Of a stretch of DNA of 64,000 nucleotides, positions 18,085-28,293 are shown one piece after another. This DNA is from Polyangium sp. y55x31. GTDB lineage: Bacteria > Myxococcota_A > Polyangia > Polyangiales > Polyangiaceae. Within the stretch, counting starts at the first letter, position 1. Each line of letters starts with the position of its first letter. The DNA lies in NCBI RefSeq assembly GCF_029946505.1, contig NZ_JARZHG010000006.1, forward strand, positions 1 through 64,000, read 5' to 3'. Position numbers and translations under genes: made by a program. Below the pieces are notes generated by a model. It saw only the letters and a list, made by a program, of their open reading frames with translations. It had not been told where the DNA came from and did not search any database.

Positions 18085-18221
18085 GCAGCGCGTTATACCA
18101 GGGACGGGGGACACGAACGGGCACGTTACCAAGAGAGGCGCGCGGCCGCCAAGCGTTGCCACGGCAAACGTTTATCCGGGACGCTCTTCGCGGAGGGCTC
18201 TTGTGGTAGGCTCGGGCCCTC

Positions 18222-19151
18222 ATGCGACGCGAGCGCTCGCACGGCCGGATTTCTTTTGCCCTCGCCGGAGCCGCGCTCGTGCTCCTCTGCGTGGCCACGC
18301 GCGACGCGGCCGCGTCGGACGCGGCAACCGAGGCGAAGGCGGCCTACGATCGCGGCGCGACCGCTTACGAGCGCGGCGACATGACGACAGCCGCGCGCGA
18401 GCTCGCCCGCGCCGATGCGCTCATGCCGAACCCCGTGGCGCTCGCGTCGGCGCTGCGGGCCGCGATCGAAGGCGACGAGCCGGTGCTCGGAATGGAGCTC
18501 GCGACGCGCGCGTCCGCGCGGGGCGACGATGCGGCGCTCGTCGATCTCGCGCGCACGGCACGCGCGCGCTTCGGGGCCCGCGTGGGAAAGCTCCGCGTGG
18601 TTTGTCCGGGGGCGTGTCGCGTCTCGGTCGACGGCGCGGCTTTCGAGGCGAACGAGGAACGCTTCGTGCGCGCGGGCGTGCATGTGGTGGTGATCGAGCA
18701 AGGCGCCGCGCGTGAGGAGATCCCGACGGAGGTCTCCGCCGGCGCATCTCTCACGGTCACGCCGAAACGCCCGCCCGATACGCAGAAGATCACGAACGGA
18801 TCGCGTCGACGCTCGCCCGTGTGGTTCTTCGTGGGCCTCGGCGCGACGGTGGCTTCCGGCGCGGCGCTCACGGCGTCGGGTCTGCAAACCAAGGGACTCC
18901 ACGACGACTTCGTGGCGCGCGGGTGTCCCGGCCCCGCGGCCCCGAGCGATTGCCGTGGGATCGCGGGGGACGGGGAAGGCGCGCAGGTCCGGACGAACGT
19001 GTTCGTGGGCCTGACGGCCGTCTTCGGCCTCGCGACCATCCCCTTGGGCCTCTTCTCGTTCGGCGGCGATGACGAGCCGGCGTCCGCTCGTTTGTCCTTT
19101 GAAACCCAGCCCGGCGGCGGCGTCGCCAAGGTCTCCGTGTCCCTGCCGTGA
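18222..19151 (+). CDS. TPR/PEGA-like membrane protein encoded beside a kinase (309 aa)
   Basis: Signal peptide (1-31, cleavage after AAA). A TPR-like helical pair follows (AKAAYDRGATAYERGDMTTAARELARADALMP), then a short beta domain with two cysteines (VVCPGACRVSVDG), compatible with a PEGA-type domain. Two hydrophobic segments (about 205-225 and 263-283) occupy the C-terminal half. Such proteins commonly precede Ser/Thr kinase genes in myxobacteria. Its stop overlaps the GTG of the kinase gene (GTGA), so the two are coupled and the pair may form an envelope sensor and kinase. Confidence 0.8.
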   Translation: MRRERSHGRISFALAGAALVLLCVATRDAAASDAATEAKAAYDRGATAYERGDMTTAARELARADALMPNPVALASALRAAIEGDEPVLGMELATRASARGDDAALVDLARTARARFGARVGKLRVVCPGACRVSVDGAAFEANEERFVRAGVHVVVIEQGAAREEIPTEVSAGASLTVTPKRPPDTQKITNGSRRRSPVWFFVGLGATVASGAALTASGLQTKGLHDDFVARGCPGPAAPSDCRGIAGDGEGAQVRTNVFVGLTAVFGLATIPLGLFSFGGDDEPASARLSFETQPGGGVAKVSVSLP

Positions 19152-20578
19152 GCGCCGCGCCGTCCGCTGCAATCGCCGGCTCCCCTCGTTACGAGCCGCT
19201 CGTGAAGATCGCCTCCGGCGGCATGGCGACGGTGTACGTCGGCCTTCTGCGCGGGCCGCTCGGCTTTCAGCAGATCGTGGCGATCAAGCGGCCGCACGAG
19301 CACCTGCTCGAAGACCCCGGCTTCCGCGAGGCGCTCGTGCGCGAGGCGCAGATCGCCGCGCGGATCCACCACGCGAACGTGGTCGACGTACGCGACGTCG
19401 AGCTCGCGGGCGCGTCGATCCAGCTCGTCATGGACTACGTCGAGGGCGCGTCGCTCGGGCAGCTCATGGCGGCCGCGGGGCGCGCCGGGCGGAGGCTTTC
19501 GCCGGGCGTGGTCGTGCGTATCGCGCTCGACGCATGCGCGGGGCTCGCGGCGGCGCACGCGCTCGCCGACGACGAGGGCAGGCCGCTCGGGCTCGTGCAT
19601 CGCGACGTGTCGCCGCAGAACATCCTGGTCGGGCTCGACGGGGTCTCGAAGATCACGGATTTCGGCGTGGCGAAAGCAGAGGACGATTCCCGCGCGCCGA
19701 CGACGGTGGGCACGCTCAAGGGAAAGGTCGGGTACATGGCGCCCGAGTACATCCGCGGCGAGCGTCCGGACGCGCGTGTCGACGTGTTCGCGATGGGCGT
19801 GGTGCTCTGGGAAGCGCTCGTCGGCAGGCGCCTGTTCAAGGGGCAAAACGAGGGTCAGGCGCTCGATCGTGCGCTCCGGGAGGAGGCGCCGCTCCTCAGC
19901 GTGGTTTTGCCGGAGCTCGGCGACGCGCTCGACGTGGTGGTGCAGCGGGCGCTCGAAAAGGACCCGGCGGCGCGATTTCAAAGCGCGGACGAGTTTGGCG
20001 CGGCACTCGAAGAAGCAGCGCGTCGCGCGGGGTATTTCGCGAGCGCGGCGGAGGTGTCGCGGGTCGTGCGGGAGACGGTGGGCGACACGCTGGCCGAGCG
20101 GCGAAAGGAGGTTCGCGCGAAGCTTTCGGAGCTCGGTTTGCCCTCGGTACGCGCGCCGTCCGCGTCGATGTTGGAGGTCGCGACGCCGCGGAACGAGGTG
20201 GCCGTCGCGGAGGCGACGACGCACCAGTTGGCGGCGCAGGAGATAGCGGCGACGCCTGCGAAAAAGACGCGGCGCGGGGCGGCTTTGGGGATTGCTGCGG
20301 CGGTGGTGACGGTGGCGGTGGGTGTAGGCGTTTTCGTGTTTGGCAGGGAGAACACCGAGGAGACGGGGGCCGCCGGCGCGACCGCTGCCGCTACCGTTCC
20401 CGCTCCCGCTTCCGCCGCCGTTCCCGCTCCCGCTTCCGCCTCCGCTTCCGCTGCCGCTGCCGCTCCCGCCTCCGCTTCCGCTCCTGCCTCCGCGCCGAGC
20501 CCCGCGCGCCCAAAACCCACCCAGGCCGCCACCGCCAAACCGAAGAGCCGCCTGCCTCCGAACCCCTACGCCAAATGA
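19148..20578 (+). CDS. Transmembrane Ser/Thr protein kinase (476 aa)
   Basis: Hanks-type kinase with Gly loop ASGGMATVY (22-30), Lys47 in VAIKRPH, HRDVSPQN (151-158), DFG (171-173) and GYMAPEY. The HRDVSPQN form is typical of the myxobacterial branch. One transmembrane helix lies at about 376-398, followed by an Ala/Pro/Ser tail (412-476) that is probably extracytoplasmic and disordered. GTG start overlapping the previous stop. Seven bases after its stop begins the FHA/sigma-54 activator, so phosphorylation read by the FHA domain is the obvious hypothesis. Confidence 0.93.
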   Translation: MSAAPSAAIAGSPRYEPLVKIASGGMATVYVGLLRGPLGFQQIVAIKRPHEHLLEDPGFREALVREAQIAARIHHANVVDVRDVELAGASIQLVMDYVEGASLGQLMAAAGRAGRRLSPGVVVRIALDACAGLAAAHALADDEGRPLGLVHRDVSPQNILVGLDGVSKITDFGVAKAEDDSRAPTTVGTLKGKVGYMAPEYIRGERPDARVDVFAMGVVLWEALVGRRLFKGQNEGQALDRALREEAPLLSVVLPELGDALDVVVQRALEKDPAARFQSADEFGAALEEAARRAGYFASAAEVSRVVRETVGDTLAERRKEVRAKLSELGLPSVRAPSASMLEVATPRNEVAVAEATTHQLAAQEIAATPAKKTRRGAALGIAAAVVTVAVGVGVFVFGRENTEETGAAGATAAATVPAPASAAVPAPASASASAAAAAPASASAPASAPSPARPKPTQAATAKPKSRLPPNPYAK

Positions 20579-20585
20579 GACTCGC

Positions 20586-21946
<1,361 letters not shown>

Positions 21947-21947
<1 letters not shown>

Positions 21948-22624
21948 TGGAGGAGGCGCAGAGAATCAGGAGGGGTGCGGGCATTGCCGCAGCGGTGCTC
22001 CTGATTCCTGCTTTTGGGGCCGGCGTCTGGGTCGGCCGTACGATGCTGGGGCCGAAGGCGCCGACGACGAAGACCGAGACGAAGCGGAGGACCGGGGCAA
22101 CGCGCGCCGCGGAGGAGGCGGCGCGGCAAGATCTGGCTGCGTGTCGAGAGAAAGTGGCGGCTCGTTCGGGGGCGCGTGGAGCCTCATCGGACGCTGCGGC
22201 GCCTGCGGGGGATACGCCAGAGGACGCGGGCGAGCGAATCGCCACGGCTTTGGAGCTGGAAGCCGAGCTCGCGCAGTGCAGGAAGAGCGAAGTCGTGGTG
22301 AGCGCGGAGGTCTGCGTCGCTGCGGCTCGTCAGTATCGCGCGCTCCTGTCCTTACCGCAGAATGGCCGGTGGTGTGGGCCCAAGTCGCGGGCCGCGGATC
22401 TCATCGAGGAGAACTTCGAGAGGTGCGCGGTATTCGCGAACGTCCCGGCGGACTTCCATTCGAATGACCTCACGAAGGAGCAGTCGAGCCTCGTCTCCGA
22501 GGCGATCCGGATTCACAAGACCCTTCCGGAAGACGAGGTGCTCCGCCGCTTGAAAGAGTTCGTTTGGACGTGCACCGAGACGCCAAAGAGCACGACGGAG
22601 CCCGAGGCTCCGAGGCCGTTGTGA
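21947..22624 (+). CDS. One-pass membrane protein of unknown family (225 aa), paralogue 1
   Basis: ATG overlaps the stop of the sigma-54 activator. One N-terminal transmembrane helix (about 10-32, GIAAAVLLIPAFGAGVWVG), then a charged linker and a periplasmic/extracytoplasmic domain with five or so cysteines (LAACREKV, AQCRKSE, EVCVAAA, RWCGPKS, ERCAVF, VWTCTE). The arrangement matches the next gene (TM, CRRE..., ECR..., VCG..., KCAEF, QECRE), so the two look like tandem duplicates that diverged. Function unknown; position suggests an effector or sensor of the kinase/activator module. Confidence 0.75.
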
Positions 22625-22633
22625 GGCGTTCGC

Positions 22634-23275
22634 ATGAATGAACGTCCCAAGAGCGCGGGCCTCCTGATGCCTCTCCTCGTGGCGGCGAGCGTTCTGGCCG
22701 TCGCCTTCGGGGGTGGCGTGCTTTTCGGCTGGGCGACGCGGGAGCGCAAGGCGGAGGCCCCGGAGACGAGCGCGGCTTCCGCGCCGGATCCGCAGGAGGT
22801 GAAGAGAGAGCTCAAGGCGTGTCGGCGCGAATGGGCGGAGCTGTCGAGACCTCGCGTGATCCCGACGGCCGTTCCTACGGCGGGAGAAGCGAACGACGCG
22901 GGGCCGGAGAGCGCCGCCAAGGTCGAGGCGCTGGAAAAGGAGGTCCAGGAATGCAGGGTCCGCGCGACTTTGGTCAATGCGTATGTTTGCGGCACCATGA
23001 TGGACCACATCACCATGCTGAGCGTCTTCCTGAATCACTCGGGATGCGTGGAGACCGGCGGGGTCGACGAGTTCCTGGTGAACAGTTTCGACAAGTGCGC
23101 CGAGTTCGAAGACTTTCCGGCGCATTTGGATGAGGTCGAACTCGACAAGGGAGAGCGGAACAGAATTTACGAATCCAAGAACAATCGACGATTCAGCAGC
23201 AGAGAATCAATGAAAGGCTGGGGAGACAGCATTTTTCAGGAGTGCCGCGAACACCTCGTTCCGCCCGAGAAATGA
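22634..23275 (+). CDS. One-pass membrane protein of unknown family (213 aa), paralogue 2
   Basis: Nine bases after paralogue 1. N-terminal transmembrane helix (about 8-31), coiled-coil-prone linker (KVEALEKEVQECRV) and a C-terminal domain with cysteines at comparable positions to its neighbour. The shared pattern at the C-terminal side is V-C-x(3)..., then DEF/EENF...-C-A-x-F, then F-P/VPADF followed by a helix and a final C-x-E. No known domain. It ends eight bases before the convergent barrel-like gene. Confidence 0.75.
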   Translation: MNERPKSAGLLMPLLVAASVLAVAFGGGVLFGWATRERKAEAPETSAASAPDPQEVKRELKACRREWAELSRPRVIPTAVPTAGEANDAGPESAAKVEALEKEVQECRVRATLVNAYVCGTMMDHITMLSVFLNHSGCVETGGVDEFLVNSFDKCAEFEDFPAHLDEVELDKGERNRIYESKNNRRFSSRESMKGWGDSIFQECREHLVPPEK

Positions 23276-23283
23276 ACACGTGG

Positions 23284-24168
23284 TCATAATGTCATTTCCC
23301 AGGCCGTCTGAGCAGGCGGGGCGGCTTCCGGAGGCGAGCGGACCAGATCGAAGCGAGCGGCGAGTGGTTGCGCTCCACGTGCGCGGTCGTTCTTCCTCTC
23401 GTCCATTTCGTCCACGAGGAAGGTCAAGGCGCCCCAGAGTCGCCACTGGAGCGGTATCGGCCCAGGCATGAGCTCGATCGGAGAGCGGAGTTCGAAGCCG
23501 AGTGCCATTTTGTGGCCCCACACCTCGAGATCGCTGACCCGGAAGGCGAGGGAGGGGACGAGCTTGACGGCCTCGTTGCTCCCGCCGATCGTCACCCCCA
23601 GATTCGCTTGTACATGCTTCTCGTAGAGAGCGTAGACCCGTACGCCCCCGAGATACGCGATCGACAGGGGAATGTCCGGGGCCTCGGGAACGATCGCCGC
23701 GGACGCCGCTCCCGTGAGCTGGATCAACGGCAGCGGCGTCTCCCAGAGGTTGAGGTGGCCCGCCATGGCGGGCGCGCCGGTGATGGTCCCGCGGACGGGG
23801 TCGCCCCGCTTCTGCGAGCCCTGTCCTCGCGCGGCCATTTGCAAGAGCCACCCGCCTCGACGGTTGTTGAATAGCGGGACTCCGAGCGTGACGCTGGCTT
23901 CGCCGACCCCTGGGGGCAGCACGGCCTTCCCGCCGCTGCACGGAGTATACCGTGTCTCCCTGTACGAGAACCGCGTCGTGGCGAGGATCGGAAGCCCCGC
24001 CACGACCCTGCTCACCTGGATTTGTCCCCCGCCCCAGACCCCGTTGAAATGGTTCACGGGAGCCGCGCAGGGGTCCTCCTGGGCAAGTGCAGCCGAGGTG
24101 CGGGAGAAGGCGGCGGCGACGGCGGCGATCGCGAAGACGCGTGCGCGGTGGCTCACGACAGTCGTCAC
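23284..24168 (-). CDS. Exported barrel-like protein (294 aa)
   Basis: Signal peptide with cleavage near ALA (about residue 29). The mature protein has repeated amphipathic beta strands (IQVSRVVAGL, RFSYRETRY, EASVTLGVPLF, VRVYALYEKHVQANLGVTIGG, MALGFELRSPIEL), as in outer-membrane channel or lipid-transport barrels, and only two cysteines. It lacks a terminal aromatic residue. The GTG start overlaps the stop of the upstream lipoprotein gene, so the pair is an operon. Function unknown. Confidence 0.75.
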   Translation of the reverse strand: MTTVVSHRARVFAIAAVAAAFSRTSAALAQEDPCAAPVNHFNGVWGGGQIQVSRVVAGLPILATTRFSYRETRYTPCSGGKAVLPPGVGEASVTLGVPLFNNRRGGWLLQMAARGQGSQKRGDPVRGTITGAPAMAGHLNLWETPLPLIQLTGAASAAIVPEAPDIPLSIAYLGGVRVYALYEKHVQANLGVTIGGSNEAVKLVPSLAFRVSDLEVWGHKMALGFELRSPIELMPGPIPLQWRLWGALTFLVDEMDERKNDRARGAQPLAARFDLVRSPPEAAPPAQTAWEMTL

Positions 24169-24662
24169 TCCTGCGGCTGGAGCTTCACATCTTCCAAAGG
24201 GTGCGCCGCATACTGCCCCCTCGGCGGGCAGATCGAGAAGCTCAACCCCGAGTACTCTCGCGTCCCATCAGGGTTGATCTTTCTTATGACGTCGGGCGGG
24301 TAAATGACGGTGCACAACCCCCCTTCGAAGCCTGCGAAATCCTGGACGCACTTGTTCCAGTCTGCCGCCATCAGATGTTCGTACTCCAAGTATTCCGGCT
24401 TCGTCTGGTGTTTGCCGCATTCCTGGGCAATGCTGGATCCACCGTGGAAGAGCGGTCTAGGACTCCAATGCCACCCATTGCAACATTCGCGCAAACATTC
24501 CACGGGAACGCAGTTCTGATCGAACCACCAGTTCCCGACGCCGGGCTGCGCTTCCTCCGGCTCATCCCCGAACGTGCATCCCGCCGGCACGAGCGCCGCC
24601 GCCACGAGAGCGGCAACCATCCCCATCCCTCGAACCACGCCCCCCACGTCGCGCCGGGTCAT
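24165..24662 (-). CDS. Cysteine-rich lipoprotein (165 aa)
   Basis: ATG at 24662 gives a lipoprotein signal ending VPAGC (Cys29). The mature part has about eight cysteines, several clustered (NCVPVECLRECCNGWHW), and aromatic residues, suggesting a disulfide-stabilised surface domain. A GTG at 24713 would add an acidic 17-residue leader and is less likely. Translationally coupled to the barrel-like gene downstream. No family recognised. Confidence 0.72.
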   Translation of the reverse strand: MTRRDVGGVVRGMGMVAALVAAALVPAGCTFGDEPEEAQPGVGNWWFDQNCVPVECLRECCNGWHWSPRPLFHGGSSIAQECGKHQTKPEYLEYEHLMAADWNKCVQDFAGFEGGLCTVIYPPDVIRKINPDGTREYSGLSFSICPPRGQYAAHPLEDVKLQPQE

Positions 24663-24879
24663 CTCTCCACCCGCTTCCCCCTTGACTTCATCCGCGTCTG
24701 TGCTCTCGGCCACCTCGTCTCACGCTCGAGGGGACGACGAGACCAGGGAGATCCTACCAACACGCCTCCAACGTGTGCGAAGGCGGGCGCTGCGGCCGAT
24801 GCAACGCGTCCGACACGGGTGATCCCGCCTGCGCCTGCCGCGGCGTCCGCGCCGGGGCGCTTGGCGGGATCCCTGAGCG

Positions 24880-25208
24880 GCTTCGGGCCGTCTCGAAGCG
24901 GCTTCGGGCCGTCTCGAAGCGGCTTCAGGCCGTCGAGGTAAACCCGAGGGGCCATCTCGAAGCGACTTCGGGCCGTCTCGAAGTGGCTCCGGGCCGTCGA
25001 GGGAAACCCGAGGCGCCGTCTCGAAGCGGGTCCGGGCCGTCAAGGTACGGCTTCGGGCCGTCGAGGGAAACCCGAGAGGCCGTCTCGAAGCGGGTCCGGG
25101 GCGTCAAGGTACGGCTTCGGGCCGTCGAGGGAAACGCGAGGCGCCGTCTCGAAGCGGCCCCGGGCCGTCGAGGTACGGCTCCGGGCCGTCGAGGTACGGC
25201 TCCGGGCC
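24880..25208. repeat. Tandem 21-bp hairpin-forming repeats
   Basis: The 590-base gap before the lipoprotein gene is filled on its left-distal side by about fifteen units based on a 21-bp period. The clearest units (24880-24899 and 24901-24920) read GCTTCG-GGCCGTCT-CGAAGC, a 6-bp perfect stem with an 8-base loop. Further on the units drift (GGCTCC, GGGTCC, CGAGGTACG, CGAGGGAAACCCGAG), and a 63-bp higher-order period (three units) is visible from about 25028. Because 21 is divisible by three, both strands have open frames with seven-residue repeats, but these carry no start signal and look like shadows. No unique spacers, so it is not CRISPR. Confidence 0.85.
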
Positions 25209-25255
25209 TCCCAACAAGAGCGGCGGCGCCGTCTACAAGCGCAGGCGGCGCTGCC

Positions 25256-27127
25256 TCATTCCCCCCGCCCCGCCACCGCCACGAACGAGACCGGAACGAA
25301 TCGCTCGCCGTCCCATTTCATGAAGCGATAACGCGGCGAGCTCAGCGGCTCCGGGAAGGTGAAGCGCACCTTCAAGACCTCCCCCGCCGGCGAGACCTCC
25401 TCGATCGTCGCGCGGTGCGTGCCGGGCTCGAAGACCTGCCCCGCACGCCACGGCTTGCCCGTCGTGTAGAGCTGCTCGAAGAGCGTCGGGAAGAAATGGC
25501 CCTTCTTCGGGCGAACCGCGATCTCGTACTCCGAGAGGACCTCCACGTCGACGTCGCCCGTCACGTAAGACAGCGAGTAGTAATGGATCCGCTCGCCGCC
25601 GAGGCCCTGGTAGAGCTTGTCGATGTAGGAGATGTTCGGGTTGTGCGTGATCGGCTTGTAATCGGTCACGCCCGTCGGGAGCACGCGGCGGAGGTAGAGG
25701 CCATAGAGCGCGGTCATCTCGCGCTGGTGCCAGTTCAGGAAGTAGACCTCGAGCTTGTCCTCGGGCAAATGCTGGTAATCGATCGATTTCGCGAGGGAGT
25801 CCGAGATCACCCGGAAACGGCCGTCGAACGTGGAGACGATGTAAATGCACGCCTGGCAGAGCACGGGCGCGAGCACGAGGTGCAAGAATACGAGCGCGCC
25901 GGCGACGGCGCGATACGGGCGGCCCTTCGGGAAACGGGCGACGGCCTCTTCGAGGACACGCGCGACCATGTAGGCGAAGCCGATCGACGGCAAGAAGAGG
26001 TTGCGCGGGTCGGGGAAGCTCGTCGTCACGATGACCTGGCCCGCGATCATCGTGAGCACGAAGAAGCGGAGCGGGCGGTCATTCCGGAGCCAGCGCCACG
26101 CGAGCGCCCAGAAGCCGACCGTGACCACGCCGAGCGCGAGCGCCGCGAGCGGATAATCACGCACGGGCGTACTCGAGAGGACGTGCAAGGGCACGCCCGT
26201 CGCGAGGATCACCGCGTGGTAGAAGCCGGACCGGAAGAAATGCTCGGCCCAGAGGCCCGGGTTCTTGAGCGGGTTGATGTAATAGACCGAGTTCGCGCCG
26301 TGCCCGAGGACCACGAAATAGAGGTAGAGGAACGCCACGCTGACCAGGAAAAACCCGGCCAGCATGCCGAGGTGCGGGCGGATGCGCGCGAAAAATGTTT
26401 GTCCGGGTCGCTCCGGGAAGACCACGACGTGCGCGAGCACGAAGAGCGGGAGTATGAGGCCCGACTCCTTGGAGAGCAGGGCGCAGGCGTAGGAGAGCAG
26501 CGAGAGGCCCGCGAAGACGCGGCCCGAGCCCTCGCGGTAGCGAATGAACGAGAGCAGCGAGGCGAGGACGAAGATCGCGCCGACGGTCTCGTTGCGGTTC
26601 GCACTCCACACGATGTTGAGGGCGTGCGCGTCGTCGAGCGCGAAGACCGCGACCGCAAAGACGAGCGGCCAGCGGGACGGCGAGAGGTAACGCGCGAGGA
26701 GGCGGTGGACGAGGAAGACGGTGACCGTGTAAAACCCGATGTTGATGAGGTGCGCGGCGATCGCGCTGTGGCCAAAGAGCTGGTACTCGAGCCAGTGCGT
26801 GATCGACGGGATCGGGCGCCAGAAATTGATCCGCATGTCCGGATCGGTCCACCAGGGCGCGAGGCCGAATTTCTTGAAGGCGACGACCTCCTCGGTCGAA
26901 CGGATGAGGCCAAAGAGGTTCAGGTGCTCGCGGAAGATGTCCGGGAACTGATCGAGCGCGAGCCGGTGCAGCCAGTCGTCCGCGAAGAAGCCGCAGCGGA
27001 GCGCGGGGATGTAGAAGATCGCCGTGAAGAGCGCGACGAGCGCGACCGCGCGCCGGACCTTCGCCCGCGCGAGCGATTCCTCCGCGGGCGAAGGTTTGTC
27101 CTCGGGGCCCGTGAGCGTCGTCGTCAC
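25256..27127 (-). CDS. Multi-pass GT-C-type glycosyltransferase (623 aa)
   Basis: Integral inner-membrane protein with about ten transmembrane helices in residues 25-430 and a soluble C-terminal domain (about 430-623). The first external loop carries an Asp pair (FADDW, Asp50-Asp51) at the place where GT-C enzymes (PMT/ArnT-like) keep their catalytic Asp. These use polyprenyl-phosphate sugars to modify lipids, glycans or proteins. GTG at 27127 overlaps the stop of the CDP-alcohol phosphatidyltransferase gene (GTGA), so they are coupled, and a joint role in glycolipid synthesis is plausible. The exact donor and acceptor are unknown. Confidence 0.8.
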   Translation of the reverse strand: MTTTLTGPEDKPSPAEESLARAKVRRAVALVALFTAIFYIPALRCGFFADDWLHRLALDQFPDIFREHLNLFGLIRSTEEVVAFKKFGLAPWWTDPDMRINFWRPIPSITHWLEYQLFGHSAIAAHLINIGFYTVTVFLVHRLLARYLSPSRWPLVFAVAVFALDDAHALNIVWSANRNETVGAIFVLASLLSFIRYREGSGRVFAGLSLLSYACALLSKESGLILPLFVLAHVVVFPERPGQTFFARIRPHLGMLAGFFLVSVAFLYLYFVVLGHGANSVYYINPLKNPGLWAEHFFRSGFYHAVILATGVPLHVLSSTPVRDYPLAALALGVVTVGFWALAWRWLRNDRPLRFFVLTMIAGQVIVTTSFPDPRNLFLPSIGFAYMVARVLEEAVARFPKGRPYRAVAGALVFLHLVLAPVLCQACIYIVSTFDGRFRVISDSLAKSIDYQHLPEDKLEVYFLNWHQREMTALYGLYLRRVLPTGVTDYKPITHNPNISYIDKLYQGLGGERIHYYSLSYVTGDVDVEVLSEYEIAVRPKKGHFFPTLFEQLYTTGKPWRAGQVFEPGTHRATIEEVSPAGEVLKVRFTFPEPLSSPRYRFMKWDGERFVPVSFVAVAGRGE

Positions 27128-28020
27128 GAAAGGACCTCGCCGATCTCCGCGTGACGCGCGAGGACACGGCGCTCCCATACGGTCGCGAAGAGGGCGAGCA
27201 GCGTGAAGACCACGATACGAAGCACGAAATAAACCTCGAAACGATCGAGCGCGATGGCGAGGACCATCAGATCCATGTGCGGGGCGTTGCCGCAGAGCGC
27301 CCATAACCGCATGGGCGCGCGGTGCGTCGCGACGTACGTCTTGCCGAACACGTCGTCGGCCGGCCGCTCCGAGAGGCGCACGCCGAGGGGGCTCACCTTG
27401 GCGAGCAAGGATTGACGGTTGCCGAGCTGCCAGACGAAGACCGTCATGAGAACACGCTGGAAGAGCGAGCCGCCCTGACGCACCTTTTCCAGCGTCTTCT
27501 GCGCCCGCTCGCGGTCACCGCCCTGGTGCTTGCCGCCCGAGTAGAAGCGCAGATAGAGCGCGCAGTGGAAATCGTAGAGCATGAGGTGCTGCGCCCACGC
27601 AACATGCGCGCCGAGGCCGAGCGCGGCCGCGAGCAGAGGGCGGCCCGAGGTCTGCCCGAGGTGGTAGACGGCCGCGAGGGTCGTGGCGACGTTGACCGCG
27701 TAGTCCGAGGCGCCGTCGATCGCGTGGCCCGTCTCGGACGAGGTCTTTTTCAGCCGCGCGATCATGCCGTCGACGCCGTCGAGGATCGCCGACGCGAAGA
27801 GCAGGGCCGCGCCCGCGAGCCGCACGTAGAGGCTGCCCGTAGCGATGCAAGCCGCGGCGCCGAGACCCGCGCAGAGCGACAGGAACGTGACCTGGTTCGG
27901 GGTGATGGAGGTCTTCACGAGCGGCCGCGCGAGCAGGAGCTGGAGCGGCCGGTGGACGTGGAGGTTCACGGGGTCCTCCACGTCGGGAGATTTGATCACG
28001 TCGCTGAGGCGGATGGTCAT
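27124..28020 (-). CDS. CDP-alcohol phosphatidyltransferase family protein (298 aa)
   Basis: Transfers a phosphatidyl group from CDP-diacylglycerol (or a related CDP-alcohol) to an alcohol such as inositol, glycerol or a sugar, in the inner membrane. The signature D-x2-D-G-x2-A-R-x8-G-x3-D-x3-D is complete: Asp81, Asp84, Gly85, Ala88-Arg89, Gly98, Asp102 and Asp106. About six transmembrane helices. The first ~35 residues (SDVIKSPDVEDPVNLHVHRP) and the internal soluble insert near 165-230 make it longer than PgsA. The ATG at 28020 is the first Met that precedes the family region. The alcohol substrate is not determined by the motif. Confidence 0.9.
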   Translation of the reverse strand: MTIRLSDVIKSPDVEDPVNLHVHRPLQLLLARPLVKTSITPNQVTFLSLCAGLGAAACIATGSLYVRLAGAALLFASAILDGVDGMIARLKKTSSETGHAIDGASDYAVNVATTLAAVYHLGQTSGRPLLAAALGLGAHVAWAQHLMLYDFHCALYLRFYSGGKHQGGDRERAQKTLEKVRQGGSLFQRVLMTVFVWQLGNRQSLLAKVSPLGVRLSERPADDVFGKTYVATHRAPMRLWALCGNAPHMDLMVLAIALDRFEVYFVLRIVVFTLLALFATVWERRVLARHAEIGEVLS

Positions 28021-28123
28021 CGCTTGGAACGCAAAAGAAGGAGAGGTCTGCCGCGCCCCCGGGGAGCGCGAGCGAGGCCCCATTTGGCATGAAGGACGAG
28101 AGAAAGAAACCGTCGCCGTACGG

Positions 28124-28146
28124 CACACGGTGTGAACGTGGTTCAC
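28124..28146. promoter_or_regulatory. Overlapping palindromes in the divergent promoter region
   Basis: CACACGGTGTG (28124-28134) overlaps GTGAACGTGGTTCAC (28132-28146); both are perfect inverted repeats with odd centres. They lie midway in the 273-base gap between the phosphatidyltransferase and the MMPL transporter genes, where a shared operator would be expected. No promoter hexamers were assigned. Confidence 0.4.
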
Positions 28147-28293
28147 GCCCCGCGAGACGGTGCGTAGCAAAGGTAGCGGCGAGCACGTTCTCCGCCGGAG
28201 CTTTCCGGCTCGCGGGCTTGCAGGGCCTCTCCGGCGTGCACTATCCTGCCGCGTCCGGCGGCCGTGGATCCCGCGCCGGGACGCGCTTTTCCA

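Noticed and set aside
24659-25107. Minus-strand open frames with seven-residue repeats (DGPKPLR-type)
   Set aside because: Produced by the 21-bp tandem repeat, which keeps all frames open; no Shine-Dalgarno or ordered region.
24880-25208. CRISPR array
   Set aside because: Repeat period is 21 bp with no unique spacers, and no cas genes are nearby.
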